DNA from: Phellopilus nigrolimitatus
Taxonomy: Eukaryota; Basidiomycota; Agaricomycetes; Hymenochaetales; Hymenochaetaceae
Length of the DNA stretch: 64,000 nt
Assembly: GCA_021029095.1 (NCBI GenBank)
Contig: JAJOHG010000005.1
Span: forward strand, 186,001-250,000
Direction of reading: 5' to 3'
Part shown: positions 22,504-34,680 of the stretch, one piece after another
Layout: each line of letters starts with the position of its first letter
Position numbering within the stretch: the stretch's first letter is position 1
Notes under the pieces: generated by a model
What the model saw: the letters and a program-made list of their open reading frames with translations, nothing else
What the model was told of the DNA's origin: nothing
The model's database searches: none
Program-made: the position numbers and the translations under genes

Positions 22504-24705
22504 ATGGCAGATGCAAACACGACAAACTTATGCACCCTGATAATACACTCTCAATTTGGACCTCTTACCGCTGTCAGTCTTTTTTTTTGTGCTCGTTTGC
22601 TTGTCCACTTATGCATTTATCTGCCTATGCCAGAAAGTCGCGTCTGCCCTCCTGACGCGCGGTCGCCTGTCTCTTGCTCAGCTTGTTCGCTTCACGGGGC
22701 TCAAGTCACGCACGGCCCGAGCATCCGTCCTCATCCTCATACAACACAACCTTGCATGGCATGCGCAATACGACGACGACGGCGAGATTGTGGAGCTCAA
22801 CACGGAGGAATGTCTTCTGCGACTGCGTTTTGGGAGGTACGTGTGGCAGGCGGAGCATCTGTTTGGGACAGCGGTTTGTTGAGATGACTATTCAGACTCG
22901 TATACATGCACTGACGCGGGAAACAGGGTGCAGGAAATTGTTTCTCTAATTCTTGATCACGGAAAACTGCGTCCACCAGACATAATGTCGCAACTCTGCT
23001 CTACTAAGCTAAAAGGTCCGTCTATCGAACATACCTGAGAGCGACGCGTAGTAATCGCGCCCGTCTCTCAGACACCTCGGTTTATTCCCAAGCTCTTCAC
23101 AAGCTCATATCTTCTTCGTACCTCGTCCCCTCAACCGTCCTCTTCCATGTCTCGCCGCGTGACAAACTCCTACAGTACGAGAAAGAGGAAAAAGGTCAGA
23201 TACGAAATTTCCCTACAGCCAAAGAGCTGCGCGAAGCGAAGGAGAAGGCCGAGGCGCGACTGAAGCGCGAACAAGAAGAGGCTATGAAAATCGGCTTGAC
23301 AGTGTGTTTTTGATTCTTTCCTTTGAATGCGAATTCGCGGCTTATGGACCAAGTATTAGAAACGAAAAGCGTCTGAACACGGTGGACAGAGACCTGCCAA
23401 GGTGAGACAATATCTGAACACTGCTTGGGTGACTTTATAAAGCGATCTATGTAGAGAAATGCCGTTGAGGAAGACGTCGTCGACGTAAGTTCCGTTTTCG
23501 GATACTTGACCGGGCTCTGCTAACTAGTGCGTGTCCTAGAATGAAGTATACTTTCGTGTTCACGCTTCAAAGTTTAACATACACATTCGCAATAAGGTAT
23601 CTATGAATCCTAATGTCATAAAACTATCGCTGATTATTATTTGAAGCTCATTGAAGCAGCTGTGCGAGAGCGTTATAATGATTCTGCCGCTATCGTCATG
23701 CGTGCAACCTTGAAGGCTTCAGAAGCGAAGGCCGCTATGTCTGATCCTCGTTCAGGTAAGGATTGGCGTATCATTGTTAGGCGTCTTAGAACATTAAAAA
23801 CTTTGTCAAGACGGAGTAACCACAACCAACATCGTTGGCCATATCGCAGAAGACGAAGACCTCATTGCCGGATTGGCGTATACTTCATCAAAAAAGCCTC
23901 AACTATGAGTGCAATTAAAGAGTACCTTGGCATGTTTGCTTCGGCAGATAATCCAACGCCAGGCGGGACGAGCAGCTTCGTTCGTCTCTTTCGGCGGGAC
24001 AAGTTATGGAAAGGTGTACGTGGAGTTTGAGATTGTCTGCCGAAGGTTGCGACGACGGGTGTTAGAAGCTGTAGCCCGCGAGCGCTATGGAGATGAGGCA
24101 GTGCGTGTAATTCGGCTTCTGCTGGAAAACGGAAAAATGGGTGGAGATCAGGTGGGTTTGGCTGCTGACTTCTTTTCCTCTTTCTCGATGCCTGTCTCTA
24201 AACATATCTTTCGAAGATCGCTAAAGTCGCTATGTTGGCGAATACGGCTATCCGCCCATTGTTAGCATCGTTATCCGCGGACTCCCTGATCAGTATCCAG
24301 GAAGTCCCAAAGGGCGCCGACCGCAATCCTCAACGGACTATCTATTTATGGTAAGAATTCCCTTATTTTAATCCTGAAATTCTTATACCCACATTGCATA
24401 TCGTCATCAGGTATGTCGACCTCCCCAAGGCCTACTCGGTCCTCCTCGGCAACTTCTACAAGACGCTTTACAACATTGGTATGCGGCGCCGGGCAGAGGC
24501 GGAGGATACGACCGTGAAGTCGGTGCTGGAGAAGAGTCAGCGCAGCGACGTGCAAGAGGATCCGAGTCTGCTGAGCCGCACAGAGCGCGACGTACTGAAG
24601 GCTTGGGAGGAGCGGCGAGACAAGTTATCAGTGCTGGAGATGCGCGTGGAAGAGGCGGTGTTCATCCTTAGAGATCTTGCTGTACTTGGTGTGGAAGACG
24701 ATTGA
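22504..24705 (+). CDS. RPC82: RNA polymerase III subunit RPC82 (C3)
   Basis: This is a subunit of the Pol III-specific RPC82/34/31 trimer that helps open promoters at tRNA and 5S genes. The start at 22504 gives MADANTTNLCTLIIHSQFGPLTA. A GTCAGT intron leads to KVASALLTRGRLSLAQLVRFTGLKSRTARASVLILIQHNL, the first winged helix. Later exons give VQEIVSLILDHGKLRPPDI and a charged linker (AKELREAKEKAEARLKREQ). Further winged-helix repeats follow at about 23640-24300. The C-terminal coiled coil ends in DPSLLSRTERDVLKAWEERRDKL...RDLAVLGVEDD, a classic RPC3 ending. At least nine short introns are present. The stop is 59 nt from the stop of the convergent metallophosphoesterase gene. Confidence 0.95.
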
Positions 24706-24764
24706 AAACAAGCTTGGTTGTACGCTATTGCAGTATCTCGAATGATCGAGCTCGACGATAACAT

Positions 24765-25885
24765 TCAAGCCCTTTGCTCGACACTGGTGTCTTTCTTCAG
24801 ATCTACTATGACAGCTTGGTCGTCGTTGAAAAGCGCAGCATTGACCGAAACCAACTCGATTTCCCGACCATAGGCGGCTGGCGTCCTGACGTTCGCCCCA
24901 TGTGCCTCGTGGATGTGTCCAAAAACATGTAGTCGGCAGCATTCCAGTGCATCTATACGTGCAGACAGGTCTGCGCAGCCGGCATTCTTGCCACGTCGCG
25001 TTGTGTCGAGGATGCCGAAGGGAGGTGTGTGCGTCAGAAGGATTTCTACATCTAACGGGATTTGCGACCATTCCGCTGCGTATTTCGGGTACTCTGTGAG
25101 CAGTCCTCTTACGCCACAGTAAGAGTTTTGAAAGAGCAGCTCACCATTCGCTTCTTCCCTTGAGGCGTACTGGAAGGCGCCTGGTACGTAGAACGGAGCT
25201 GCCTGGTGGAGTGTCCGTCGACTCAGATTCTCGGAGACACGTGCAAAGCAGGCTTACTGGCGAGCCATACACTTTCCATCTGGTGCCATGAGGAGTGCTG
25301 ATCTCGGTTTGCTGATGGTCCAAGTAGATTATGCCTGCATCACGCACGTAGTCGCTGCGCATCAGCTCCAGCGACGCGTCTACTTCCTGCAAGTAAATCG
25401 AAGTCTATTAAATTCAGAGCAGTCACTACTTCGGGTTCCTCTACCTCTGTGTCGAGGCCGGTGTCATTCTCTTCAGTTCTGCGCCAGTTAAGATCCAGGG
25501 ACAACTAGCCTGATTTTTAGTGGACCCTTAGACATAAATCGAATTGACCTCTAACATCATGGTTGCCAGCAATGATGCTAAATAGATGAGGCCAACACAG
25601 AGGTCATTTGGCGTGCTCCGTGCATAACAGAGAGTGACGGATGTTTATTCACATCTTATGTCCATGCGGCATCTCGGTCAGCCAATCTACGGTCTTGCGG
25701 AGGTACTTGTAGGTGCCCCAGCTGGAGAGGTCGCCGGCGTGGATGAGGACATCGCCCGGCGGAACGGAGTAGTACGTGCTCGAGTGGGAATCGGAAATGC
25801 AAACAAATCGCGACCAGCCTTTTCCAGGGTGTGTAGGTGGTTCGTCAGAAGGATAAGACGTGTATACGGCGCTGGTGGCGGACAT
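24765..25885 (-). CDS. Metallophosphoesterase domain protein (MPPED-like)
   Basis: This is a calcineurin-like phosphoesterase with a two-metal active site. In order, the ligand motifs are CISDSH (D-x-H), VLIHAGDLSSWG (GD), AGNHDV (GNHD, near 25580), LLTHTPP (His) and FGHIHEAHG (GHxH). It starts with the ATG at 25885 (MSATSAVYTSYP). Exons are joined by introns with GTAAGC and GTGAGC donors, giving the YGSP-AAPFYVPGAFQYAS join typical of the family. The C-terminus ends near ...DDQAVIVDLKKD. The same fold is found in the MPPED1/2 cyclic nucleotide phosphodiesterases, but the substrate here is not visible from sequence. It shares a 145-nt promoter with SPT16. Confidence 0.9.
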
Positions 25886-26030
25886 GTTCGTCAAAAGCAA
25901 GTTGTGACTAGAACGCGTCGTGACGCAAGTAGGGGTCACTCAGCTCCTCACGGATTCGAGTTGCTTGACAGACTTGCTCCTTGCCACCATCGCGCGTTCC
26001 CCCTTGACGCTGTTCCCCGCTCGCGCAGTC
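25886..26030. promoter_or_regulatory. Compact divergent promoter, metallophosphoesterase / SPT16
   Basis: Only 145 nt separate the two start codons, so both 5' leaders and both core promoters must overlap or be very short. No TATA box is seen. Confidence 0.55.
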
Positions 26031-29000
26031 ATGCCAACCGTGCAGCTCAACACCGACCAGTTTAACACCCGCCTCAAACATATCCTTGACTCGTGGAATG
26101 TACGCACTCTTAACGTTCTCCGTTTCTTTCTCAATTCTGAGACGCGACTTAGGGAGCTGGCAGAAACGACGAGTATGAGTCCATCTCGGGCGTAGATGGA
26201 CTACTCCTCTCCGCTGGAGACCCTGCGGGCTCGGATGAGCCCATAAGGAAGAGTGTAGCTTTCCAGGTGAGCTCAGTGCACTCTTGTGGTTTTTGAACAT
26301 TTGGGATGACACAATCTTAGACATGGCTTCTGGGTTACGAGTTCCCATCAACACTCTTTCTCTTCCGCAAAGACCATGTCACGATCCTCACCTCCGCTTC
26401 AAAAGGTAGACTATCATTCAGCAAGCCTGACTCGCTCGTCTGACCATGTATGACTTGTCAGCAAAAATTCTTGCACAACTCCAAAGCACTAGCACTATTG
26501 TCCCTATTCAGATTCTTGCGCAAGCAAAAGCAAAAGAACCCCAGACCGATGCGATGCCAACATTGGTCAGCATATACAGCAAGCTTAAGCGCGTCGGAGC
26601 CCTTGTCAAGGACAATGCGTCGGGAAAGCTCATTGATGAATGGAACACAGCTGTCGGAGAGTCAGAGCATAAACCTGAGATTGTGGACATCAGTCCAGCT
26701 GTTTCAACAATCCTAGCTGTCAAGGACGAGGAGGAGCTCGTACGTTGTGTCACTTTTTACGGTTGCAGTAACATATGTGACTAACCATTTCATAGAAATG
26801 CACACGCATCGCAACAAACCTCACCTCCACGCTACTCAATTATCACATCGCCCCGAAACTTGAGACCATCCTTGATAGGGAAGCAAAAATCACGCATGAT
26901 GCATTTGCCGCGCAAATCGAAGCAAGACTTGGCTCCGGCGAGGGAGACAATGCACGCGGACCAGACATGAAAGTTTGGGGCAAAGGACGCGGGCTAAACG
27001 ACGTAAGTGCTTTTAAGTAGCAACGCGTAACGAAAATACATAACAGCAGTCTTTTGGGTGGAAAACAGGTGGATTGGGACTCTACAGAATTTTGTTACGC
27101 TCCTGTAATCCAGTCGAGAGGGACAAAATCTGGCTACGATCTCCGCTCTAATGCTGAGTCATCTACGGATCCCATGGCCCATAAAGGTGTTCTGCTAGTG
27201 GCAGTCGGCATGCGGTACAAAGGCTATTGTGCAAATGTCGGGAGGACGTTCGTCGTAGATCCCACTAAAGTGAGTTCACCGAACAATGTGTGGCCTTATA
27301 CGTTATTGTTCATATCCACCTACAGGAGCAAGAAGCTGTCTACGCTCTACTTATTTCGTTGCAAGCCGAACTTCTTCATAAGCTGAAAGACGGCGCTGTC
27401 GCTCGCGATGTCTATCTGCACGCTGTTTCGTATGTAAGGGAAAAGAGGCCGGAGCTCGAGAAGCAATTTGTGAAGAATGTTGGATTTTCAGTATGTTTTT
27501 GCTTTATCATTTACTTTCTACACCCGATAGGGGACTTATCATTCGTAATAGATGGGCATGGAATTTCGTGACTCCGCCTATTTACTTTCAGCGAAAAATG
27601 GCCGAATTTTGAAGACGAACATGATAATCAACTTGTCGCTGGGGTTCACAGACCTTGATGAAGACGGGGGAAAGAAGTTTGTCTCATTTCCATCCCATCC
27701 TATTGTGAATTGGTATATTGCCTGCTTTGCTGACCATTGTACAGGTATTCAATGCTCCTTGTTGACACCGTGAAGATTGATCATGAAAAGGGTATTTGTC
27801 TCACTGACTGTATTAAGCAGGCGAAGGACGTCCTTTTCTTCCTCAACTCACAATCCGAGGTGGAGGATGAGAAGGTCAAGGCCAAATCCTCGAAAAAGCC
27901 TCCTGTCAAGCCGATCAACGGGCATGGCTCGCCAGTCAAGAACAAAGTTGCGGGTGGAAAGGTTCTCAGGAACAAGACTCGCAGTTCGGCACAAGAAGAT
28001 GTTATAATGACAACCGGGGCTCGCATCGCGGAGCATCAACGAGAGTTGCATGCAACGCGGCAGAAAGACGGGCTGGCGAAATACTCCGAAGAAGGACAAG
28101 GCACTGGGAACAAAGAAGGTAAAGGGTGGAAGCGTTTTCAGAGCTACAAAGGAGAAGCGGGCTTGCCTAAGGAAGTCGAAAACATGCGGGTGAGTGTGAA
28201 CGCCGTAACCGTATTTGTGCTTGCATTGACAATTCGAATAGATTTGCGTCGATCGGAAAGCTCAGACCGTCGTTTTGCCGGTGCACGGCTTCGCGGTACC
28301 GTTCCATATCAATACAATAAAAAATGCAAGCAAAAACGACGAGGGCGAGTTCACCTACTTGCGAATCAACTTCCAAAGTCCTGGCCAGCTCGCGGGAAAA
28401 AAGGAGGATACGGTAAGCAAAATGATAGTCCCCTATACATTTTTCTGACTGGATGTTATCGTCAGCCCTTCGAGGATCCAGATGCGACCTTCATCCGATC
28501 GGTCACATACCGTTCGGCGGACGGTCATCGCTTCGATACCGTCTTCAAGCAAATTACAGAACTCAAGAAAGAGGTGAACAAGCGAGAGCAGCAGAAGAAG
28601 GAGATGGCGGACGTCATCGAGCAAGACACCCTTGTTGAGTTGAAGGGCCGCCGTCCCTTGAAGCTGCCTGAAGTCTTCGTCCGCCCTGCGACAGACGGCA
28701 AGCGCTTACCTGGGGAAGTCGAAGTACACCAGAACGGCATCAGGTACCAGTCTATGGGTTCCCATAAGATTGGTACGTGCGTCAAGGCATAGTTCATTCA
28801 AACTTCTACTTACAAATATTGCTCAGATATTCTTTTCAGCAATATCAAACACCTTTTCTTCCAGCCATGCGATCACGAACTTTTAGTAATCATTCACGTC
28901 CACTTGAAGTCGCCAATCATGGTCGGCAAGAAAAAGGCCAAGGTATGCGTGATCTCTTGATAAAGGAGATGAGCGCTTGTTGACCGTCCTTCAGGATGTA

Positions 29001-30103
29001 CAATTCTATCGCGAAGCTTCGGATGTGCAGTTCGACGAGACGGGAAACCGGAAGAGAAAATACAGATACGGTGACGAAGATGAGATTGAACTTGAACAGC
29101 AAGAGCGGAAGAGACGGCAAGGGCTGAATAAGGAATTCAAGCACTTCGCGGAAAAGATCGCGGAGGCCTCAACGACTTCGGTAAGGATCATTGTATATCT
29201 CTGAATAGGTTATCTGACATTGTCTCGGGCAGACTGGAGACACGCTCGAAGCGGATATCCCATTCCGCGAACTGGGCTTCGAGGGTGTGCCATTCCGGAC
29301 CAACGTCAGACTGCAGCCAACGACGGAATGCTTGGTACATCTAACCGATGCGCCTTTCCTTGTCGTGACTCTTAGCGAAATCGAAATTGCTTCGCTCGAG
29401 CGTGTGCAATTCGGGCTCAAGCAGTTTGATATGGTCCTGATCTTCTCGGACTTTACACGCCCACCGCTGCAAATCAATTCTATCCCGAGTGCTCAGTTGG
29501 ACGATGTGAAAAACTGGCTAGAGTGAGTATCTTAACCATGGTTATTTCAGATCCGTCTGACTTAAATGGTAAACGCGAAAAGCTCGGTGGAGATCCCGCT
29601 CAGTGAGGGCCCTGTGAACTTGAACTGGGGCCCAATTATGAAAACAATCAATGAAAGCCCCTACGATTTCTTCCAGCAAGGTGGCTGGAGTTTCCTGGGA
29701 GGAGCTGGTGCTGGCGAGGACGAGAGCGATGGCGACGATTCCGACTCGGAATCCGACTTTGCTGCAGACACAGAGGAGCTCGTGGAGTCCGAAAGCGATG
29801 ATGCCGTGAGTGACTTCGCTGACTCTGACGCCAGCGAGGATTCTGGCAGTGCTTCGAGTTTCGACGGAGGCGATTCTAGCGGTGATGATTGGGATGAGCT
29901 AGAGAGGAAAGCAGCCAAATGTAAGTGTTATGATTGATCCAGACTGTACGGTACTCTGATCACCAGCTAATCACGCTCGCTTAGCCGACAAATATAAAAC
30001 AGAGACGAACGGCAAGGGCGGCGGCTCAGACTCAGAATCCGACAGGCCAAAGAAGAAGAAGCCTGCTGCAAGGGCAACAAATGGGAAAAAGGGCAAGCGG
30101 TGA
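26031..30103 (+). CDS. SPT16: FACT complex subunit Spt16
   Basis: This is the large subunit of the FACT histone chaperone, which removes and redeposits H2A-H2B during transcription and replication. The start at 26031 gives [16 protein letters not shown] short intron leads into the aminopeptidase-like N-terminal domain ([25 protein letters not shown], then [22 protein letters not shown] and GRTFVVDPT). Next come the dimerisation and middle domains ([91 protein letters not shown]). The C-terminal tail is strongly acidic (29690-29900) and ends in a basic [17 protein letters not shown] segment. At least twelve introns occur. All core segments are present and the frame is intact. Confidence 0.97.
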
Positions 30104-30361
30104 TTGTCTCGATGTCGTCGACTTTCCGGTTTTGCCCCGCTATCATGTATTAGCTTGTTTATCGACTTGTTTTTCTTTCAAAAATTTCTCGTTCGCGCCA
30201 TCTAAATTATAGTTTGATTTTTGCGAATATTCCTTTCAACCTCAATGTGAGAAGTAAGTAGAGCACGAGCGCGTGAATGTTCAGTCTGCGATTCTCATCT
30301 TTGCGTCGATCCTGGTCTTTTGCTACCACAAGTTCACAAGTGCTTTCTGACTAGTACTCCC

Positions 30362-31815
30362 ATGAGTGATCTTAAGGCATTACTTGAGAATATTGAGACT
30401 CTACGCGACTTCAGCCTTGAACGTGTACTGAACGAGGGTTAGTAAATTCAATTTCTACTTGCATTCTTTCATCGAACATCTCACTTATCATCGGTCGCTT
30501 TATCGTCTATACACATCAAAAGACCATTTCTCGCATACAGTAACACTGCTCGGGACGATTCCTTTCCCTTTGCACTCCGTTCGTTCACAAGCGATATTGC
30601 GGGTCGAGCGAACAGAGCTGTCGGGAAGCGTAGCACAAAAACTTCCTGATATCTTGCAGAGCGTCAAGCTTATTGAATCTAACGACATAGTCCGTTAAGA
30701 ACATTCATATCGTTGCTTCCTGCCATTGTCCAAACGGTTTCCTTAAATTATGCTATTCTGGCACACTCGACTTTCAACTTTGTGATCTTACTATCGGATT
30801 TGTTACAGTATTCCTGGCTGCTCGCATGGATAAAGAAGCATGATGATGTCCCGGACGTAAAATTGAATGTCATCTGCCCAGCGACTGAGGTACATATACG
30901 CAAGGTTCGTCTTCTTCTTTACATTTTCACACTTCTTGGTATATGCATTCATCTATTTTTCGACATAGTATTCCAAGCAGTCTGTAATAATAGTGCGAGA
31001 GACTCCAGAGCTGTACGAGCGGGTTGTCTTGCCCTTCATCCGCGCATTCCCCCCTTCTCGGACCAAATGGTTCGTCTTATATTTTTCTCAATGCTTCTGC
31101 CAATACGGAACTTTATCTCGGTCCCATTTTTACATTGATCACGAACAACAGGGTCGAGGACATCCTGTCAGGCGTGTCAGAGGGAGACAAAATCTTATAC
31201 GAGGATGTGTCCCCCACAAGTGGCTTTGTACTACTCCCAGACATGAAGTGGGACCTCACAAACGTATCCACACTCTACCTCGTCGCGCTCACGCATACGC
31301 ACACAATTCGTTCTCTGCGGGACCTACGAGGGGAGCATCTGCCCATGTTGAAGAGCATACGCGGAGAAGCGACACGCGTGGTGAAGGAACGATGGAGCCT
31401 CGAAGAAGGAGGTTTGAGGTTTTATGTGCATTATCAACCTTCATATTGTCAGTATATTACTCATTGCTCTCGACTAGATCATCAAGTGAAAAAGACCGTG
31501 CTCATCTCTTTCTCACTTCCAGATCATTTCCATGTGCATATAGTCAATGCAAACTACGTCGGAATTCCGAGTATGGCCGTCGGGCAGGCCCATCTCTTGG
31601 AAGACATAATCTCATTGGTATGTGTGATTCTCGACTTTATTTTATATTATCAAGTATCTAATAAGGCCTGGGGAATTTTCTTACCGAAGATTGAGCTCAG
31701 CCCTCCGGGCAGTCCGTCATTGTTAGCACAGATGACCCTTACATATGGACTTGGTGAACAGCATGGGTTGTTTGAGGGCATGAAATCCGCACAGGAAGAA
31801 CTTGGCGTATGGTGA
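30362..31815 (+). CDS. DCS1: Scavenger mRNA-decapping enzyme (DcpS, HIT family)
   Basis: The enzyme hydrolyses m7GpppN cap remnants left by 3'-5' mRNA decay. The start at 30362 gives MSDLKALLENIETLRDF, followed by a GTTAGT intron. The N-terminal swapped domain contains VTLLGTIPFPLHSVRSQAIL. Further exons give the linker (LNVICPATEVHIRKYS), WDLTNVSTLYLVAL, and then the histidine triad YHFHVHIVNANYV with the catalytic central His. The C-terminus (LTYGLGEQHGLF) matches the family ending. Five or more short introns are present. An intron-retaining frame (30993-31661) overlaps it and is not a separate gene. Confidence 0.95.
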
Positions 31816-32371
31816 TTTAAAGTGGGATATTTGCGAGAGGACTAGGGGAAAAAGATAATTGTACTAGCTAAAAAATGCTCATGAGTGCTTCAACGGATAA
31901 CGCGCATGATTTTCCATCCGTATTTGAAGATCAGTGACTCCATTCGACGATGCTTGCGGCTGTAAGTCCGATTTGAATAAGGTATACAGAAATCGAAAAG
32001 TCCAAGCTCTGCTCACAAATTTCAGGGATTTTCTGTATTTTCTGACTTTTTTCCGTGAAGGAGACTACCGGTCCCGACTGGTGAGGATAAATTGTCAGCT
32101 CGAAATACGAACGAGTTCCTCTTGGTCGTATGCTATATAAAAATATACATAAGGTAAAGGGAGCAAATGTTATTACCAGATCAAGCAAACCCTTTCCGCC
32201 GTCCTAACTTCTAAGCTCAGTTTGTGGCTCGGATACATGTGCTTATCCTAGGTATGTTACAAGTATGCGTAGCTGACGTAAGCTATACATATTTATACAT
32301 AATTTCCTATTCTAGGTATACTTGTCCAAGGACCAACACAGTGCGTCCTTCCCTTAAGTCGTTGACAAGCT
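31816..32371. other. Spacer, no gene seen
   Basis: This 556-nt AT-rich spacer holds the 3' region of the decapping gene and the upstream region of a small gene. I see no coding signal. Confidence 0.5.
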
Positions 32372-32701
32372 ATGCGACCCACAATCCCGCGCTTCGTCTC
32401 GATTCTGTCGCGGAGCGAGGTCCCGGAGAAGATACAAGCACGAATCATTCCGCGCCCGCCTCTCCCATCCGAGCAGCCCGTTGCGCCGACGCTCGTCGAC
32501 CACCTCATCGCGCGCAGGGAACAGCGCTTACAGAAATATCTTGCCGCTCAGCGGAAAGCGGAGGAGACCGGCGCATTGAAGGTCGAAGCACAGCCATGGC
32601 CGGAGAACCTGCGTATTGAACCCATTGTGAAGCGCGACGCGTTCGCGAAAGTCACAAAGGAGGTACGGATGCAGCTGAAAGAGGCGCTGAAGGAGCGGTA
32701 G
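32372..32701 (+). CDS. Small basic protein, unknown, possibly mitochondrial
   Basis: I do not recognise this protein. It is a single open frame of 109 residues. The N-terminus (MRPTIPRFVSILSRSE) is positively charged with no acidic residue in the first 15 or so, as in a mitochondrial targeting peptide. The body is helical and charged: TLVDHLIARREQRLQKYLAAQRKAEE and a C-terminal FAKVTKEVRMQLKEALKER. The size and composition would fit a mitochondrial ribosomal or assembly protein (inference only). It converges on the alpha/beta hydrolase gene, 247 nt away. Confidence 0.6.
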   Translation: MRPTIPRFVSILSRSEVPEKIQARIIPRPPLPSEQPVAPTLVDHLIARREQRLQKYLAAQRKAEETGALKVEAQPWPENLRIEPIVKRDAFAKVTKEVRMQLKEALKER

Positions 32702-32948
32702 TCGATGGAATGGTGAGTTAGGCTTGTGTTGTCGTATCAACTCAAATGATTGACTTTTTTTCAGAGATTCGGCTTTATTCTGTTTTTTTTTTTCGCGGCG
32801 TGCATAGCAGAACTTGTCATGGGTCGTAGCTGCATTCGTACTTCGCTTAAAAGCTCGTTGCAACCCTCCGGAAGCAGTACGACGAAGCGAAAATGCTGTT
32901 TGGTATACGAAAAACCTTCTTGAAAATACGTTACACTCTGTATAATAA

Positions 32949-34324
32949 TCACGCATCTCTCGCCGGTTTCTCCTCAGCTACAATTTCAGCTCTAGCCCTC
33001 TCCCGGCCCTCTGTCATAGCACGCTCTAGTAGCTCGCTATACCTTCTTGGCCACTGCAAGTGTATCGCGTGCCCAGTGCCAGTGAACTCTACGTACTCCG
33101 CCTCGGGCATATGCTCCTTCAGATATTTACTGTTTCGTAAGTCGACGAGATGGTCTTCGTCGCCGGTGACAATAAGGACCTTAGGGATGGACCGTGAGAT
33201 TAGGAAAAGTCTTGCGCGGGATACGTGGTGTGTCAGGCCTGCACACATCTGCGAAATGGCGCCCATGGGCGCCTGGATTCGCATGGCCGCTATGCGTCGA
33301 TGGTATTTCTGCAGAAACATGGTATTAGTTGCATCGCTAGATAAAGAGCTGGCCGAAGGCGCACCACTTCTTGTATTTCACGGTTTGTGCGACCACGAGG
33401 ATCATCTTCTGCTTTCGCGTTGAGCCAACGCTGCGGAAAGACCATGTCTAATGCAATGGGGATTTTCTGTGCCGGATCTGACATTGTTAATAATCTGGAA
33501 AAGGAGGGCCATAAAATAAACAACCACGAGGAAAATATCAGCTTGTTAGAAAGTATCCCACCTAGTCAAGGAAGATAGACCTTTCCACTATAGAGAAAGG
33601 TTGTCAGGAAACTAGGAACCCGACAATATGAAAATGAAGAACAACTGGCCGAAGGAAGATTAGACCATGGCAAGCCCCCAGCACTCGTAACAGAAAGTGT
33701 CAGCGATGCGATTCGGTCATGAATCTTGTCGGCCAATTCTGTAAAGGCAAATAGTCAGCGTATTCCAGTGTTGAAGCTTATGCTACTTACCCAGAGCGAT
33801 CATGCCTCCAAGACTAGTACCCACGACATGTACCTCCCTCTTTCCCTTCCAGCCAATGTAGTCTAATAGAACTTTAGCGTCTTCTGCCATGCCAGACGTC
33901 CTGCAGTTTGAGCCCATTCATCGCGTTTTAAGAGTAGAATGCGGAGTGAAAACACATACGAGTATGGGCCACTCGGCGTTCCACTGTTCCCGACGCCTCT
34001 GTTATCGAATACGACGATAGCATATTTACCCGAACGGCCGAAATGCTCGACTTGAGGCTCCCATGAAAACGAGGTGCTGTTCAGCCTTGTACGATCACAG
34101 ATATAATCGCAGTCCTTAGTGAATTGAAAAAAGCAATGTACACACCCCATTATAAACAAGACTTTCTCCGGGCCAGTTCCATGTTGTTCGAAATAGAGAG
34201 CATGGCTCTGGGACGGATCGTTGCCCTGCCCGCGTATCTCTGTCACCGGGCAAAGGCCCTTGCTCACGAGCGTTGTCGGATCGAAGACAGTCTTGAGCGA
34301 GGATTCGTCAAAGGCTGCAGACAT
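32949..34324 (-). CDS. Alpha/beta hydrolase fold protein
   Basis: This is a serine hydrolase-like protein. The start at 34324 gives MSAAFDESSLKTVFDP. After a short intron the fold begins with KVLFIMG. Strand and turn motifs follow: AIVVFDNRGVGNSG (the DxRGxGxS turn), then VVGTSLGGMIALELA with the nucleophile Ser in G-T-S-L-G (near 33815). The acid is in VLIVTGDEDHLVD and the base is the His of FTGTGHAIHLQWP. The triad is therefore complete. Family members hydrolyse esters, epoxides or lactones, and the substrate cannot be told. Coding is split by at least four introns. The protein ends in an Arg/Glu-rich helix. It is divergent from HRQ1 (356 nt). Confidence 0.9.
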
Positions 34325-34680
34325 ATTGTCTTAGCAGCCTATGGTTGTGGGTAGGAAAATGTGGAAGTTGAAGTGCTGTGACGAGCGACGAGCATGCTTT
34401 ATCCGCGCACTTGATGTTAAGGCGCGTGCGGCGTCATAGTCGCGTATATCACGTGTTGTGACTGAATTCTCGAGCTTCGATTCCTCAAGAGGCTCCGCGT
34501 CCGAAACTGATGCGATTGTTCGTCCAACACAAGCAATCCTCTGCGACACATTTCTCTAGATATCAAGGGTTTTTCAAGTATCTAAAGCGCTGCCGCCAGA
34601 TCAAAAACAGCCTTTTCTTGAGGTCGTCGCGCTCCTGGACTGACTCCCATTTTCGCAACTCTGAGACTTCTTTTGAGGAC
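34325..34680. promoter_or_regulatory. Divergent promoter region, hydrolase / HRQ1, with CACGTG
   Basis: This 356-nt region lies between the two starts. A CACGTG box is at 34450-34455, about 126 nt from the hydrolase ATG and 226 nt from the HRQ1 ATG. Confidence 0.45.

Noticed and set aside
24628..25071. 147-codon minus-strand frame
   Set aside because: It spans the 3' end of RPC82 and the metallophosphoesterase in a wrong frame. The GHIHEAHG motif is in the other frame.
30993..31661. 222-codon plus-strand frame
   Set aside because: It overlaps the decapping-enzyme exons in another frame. The HIT motif lies in the alternative frame.
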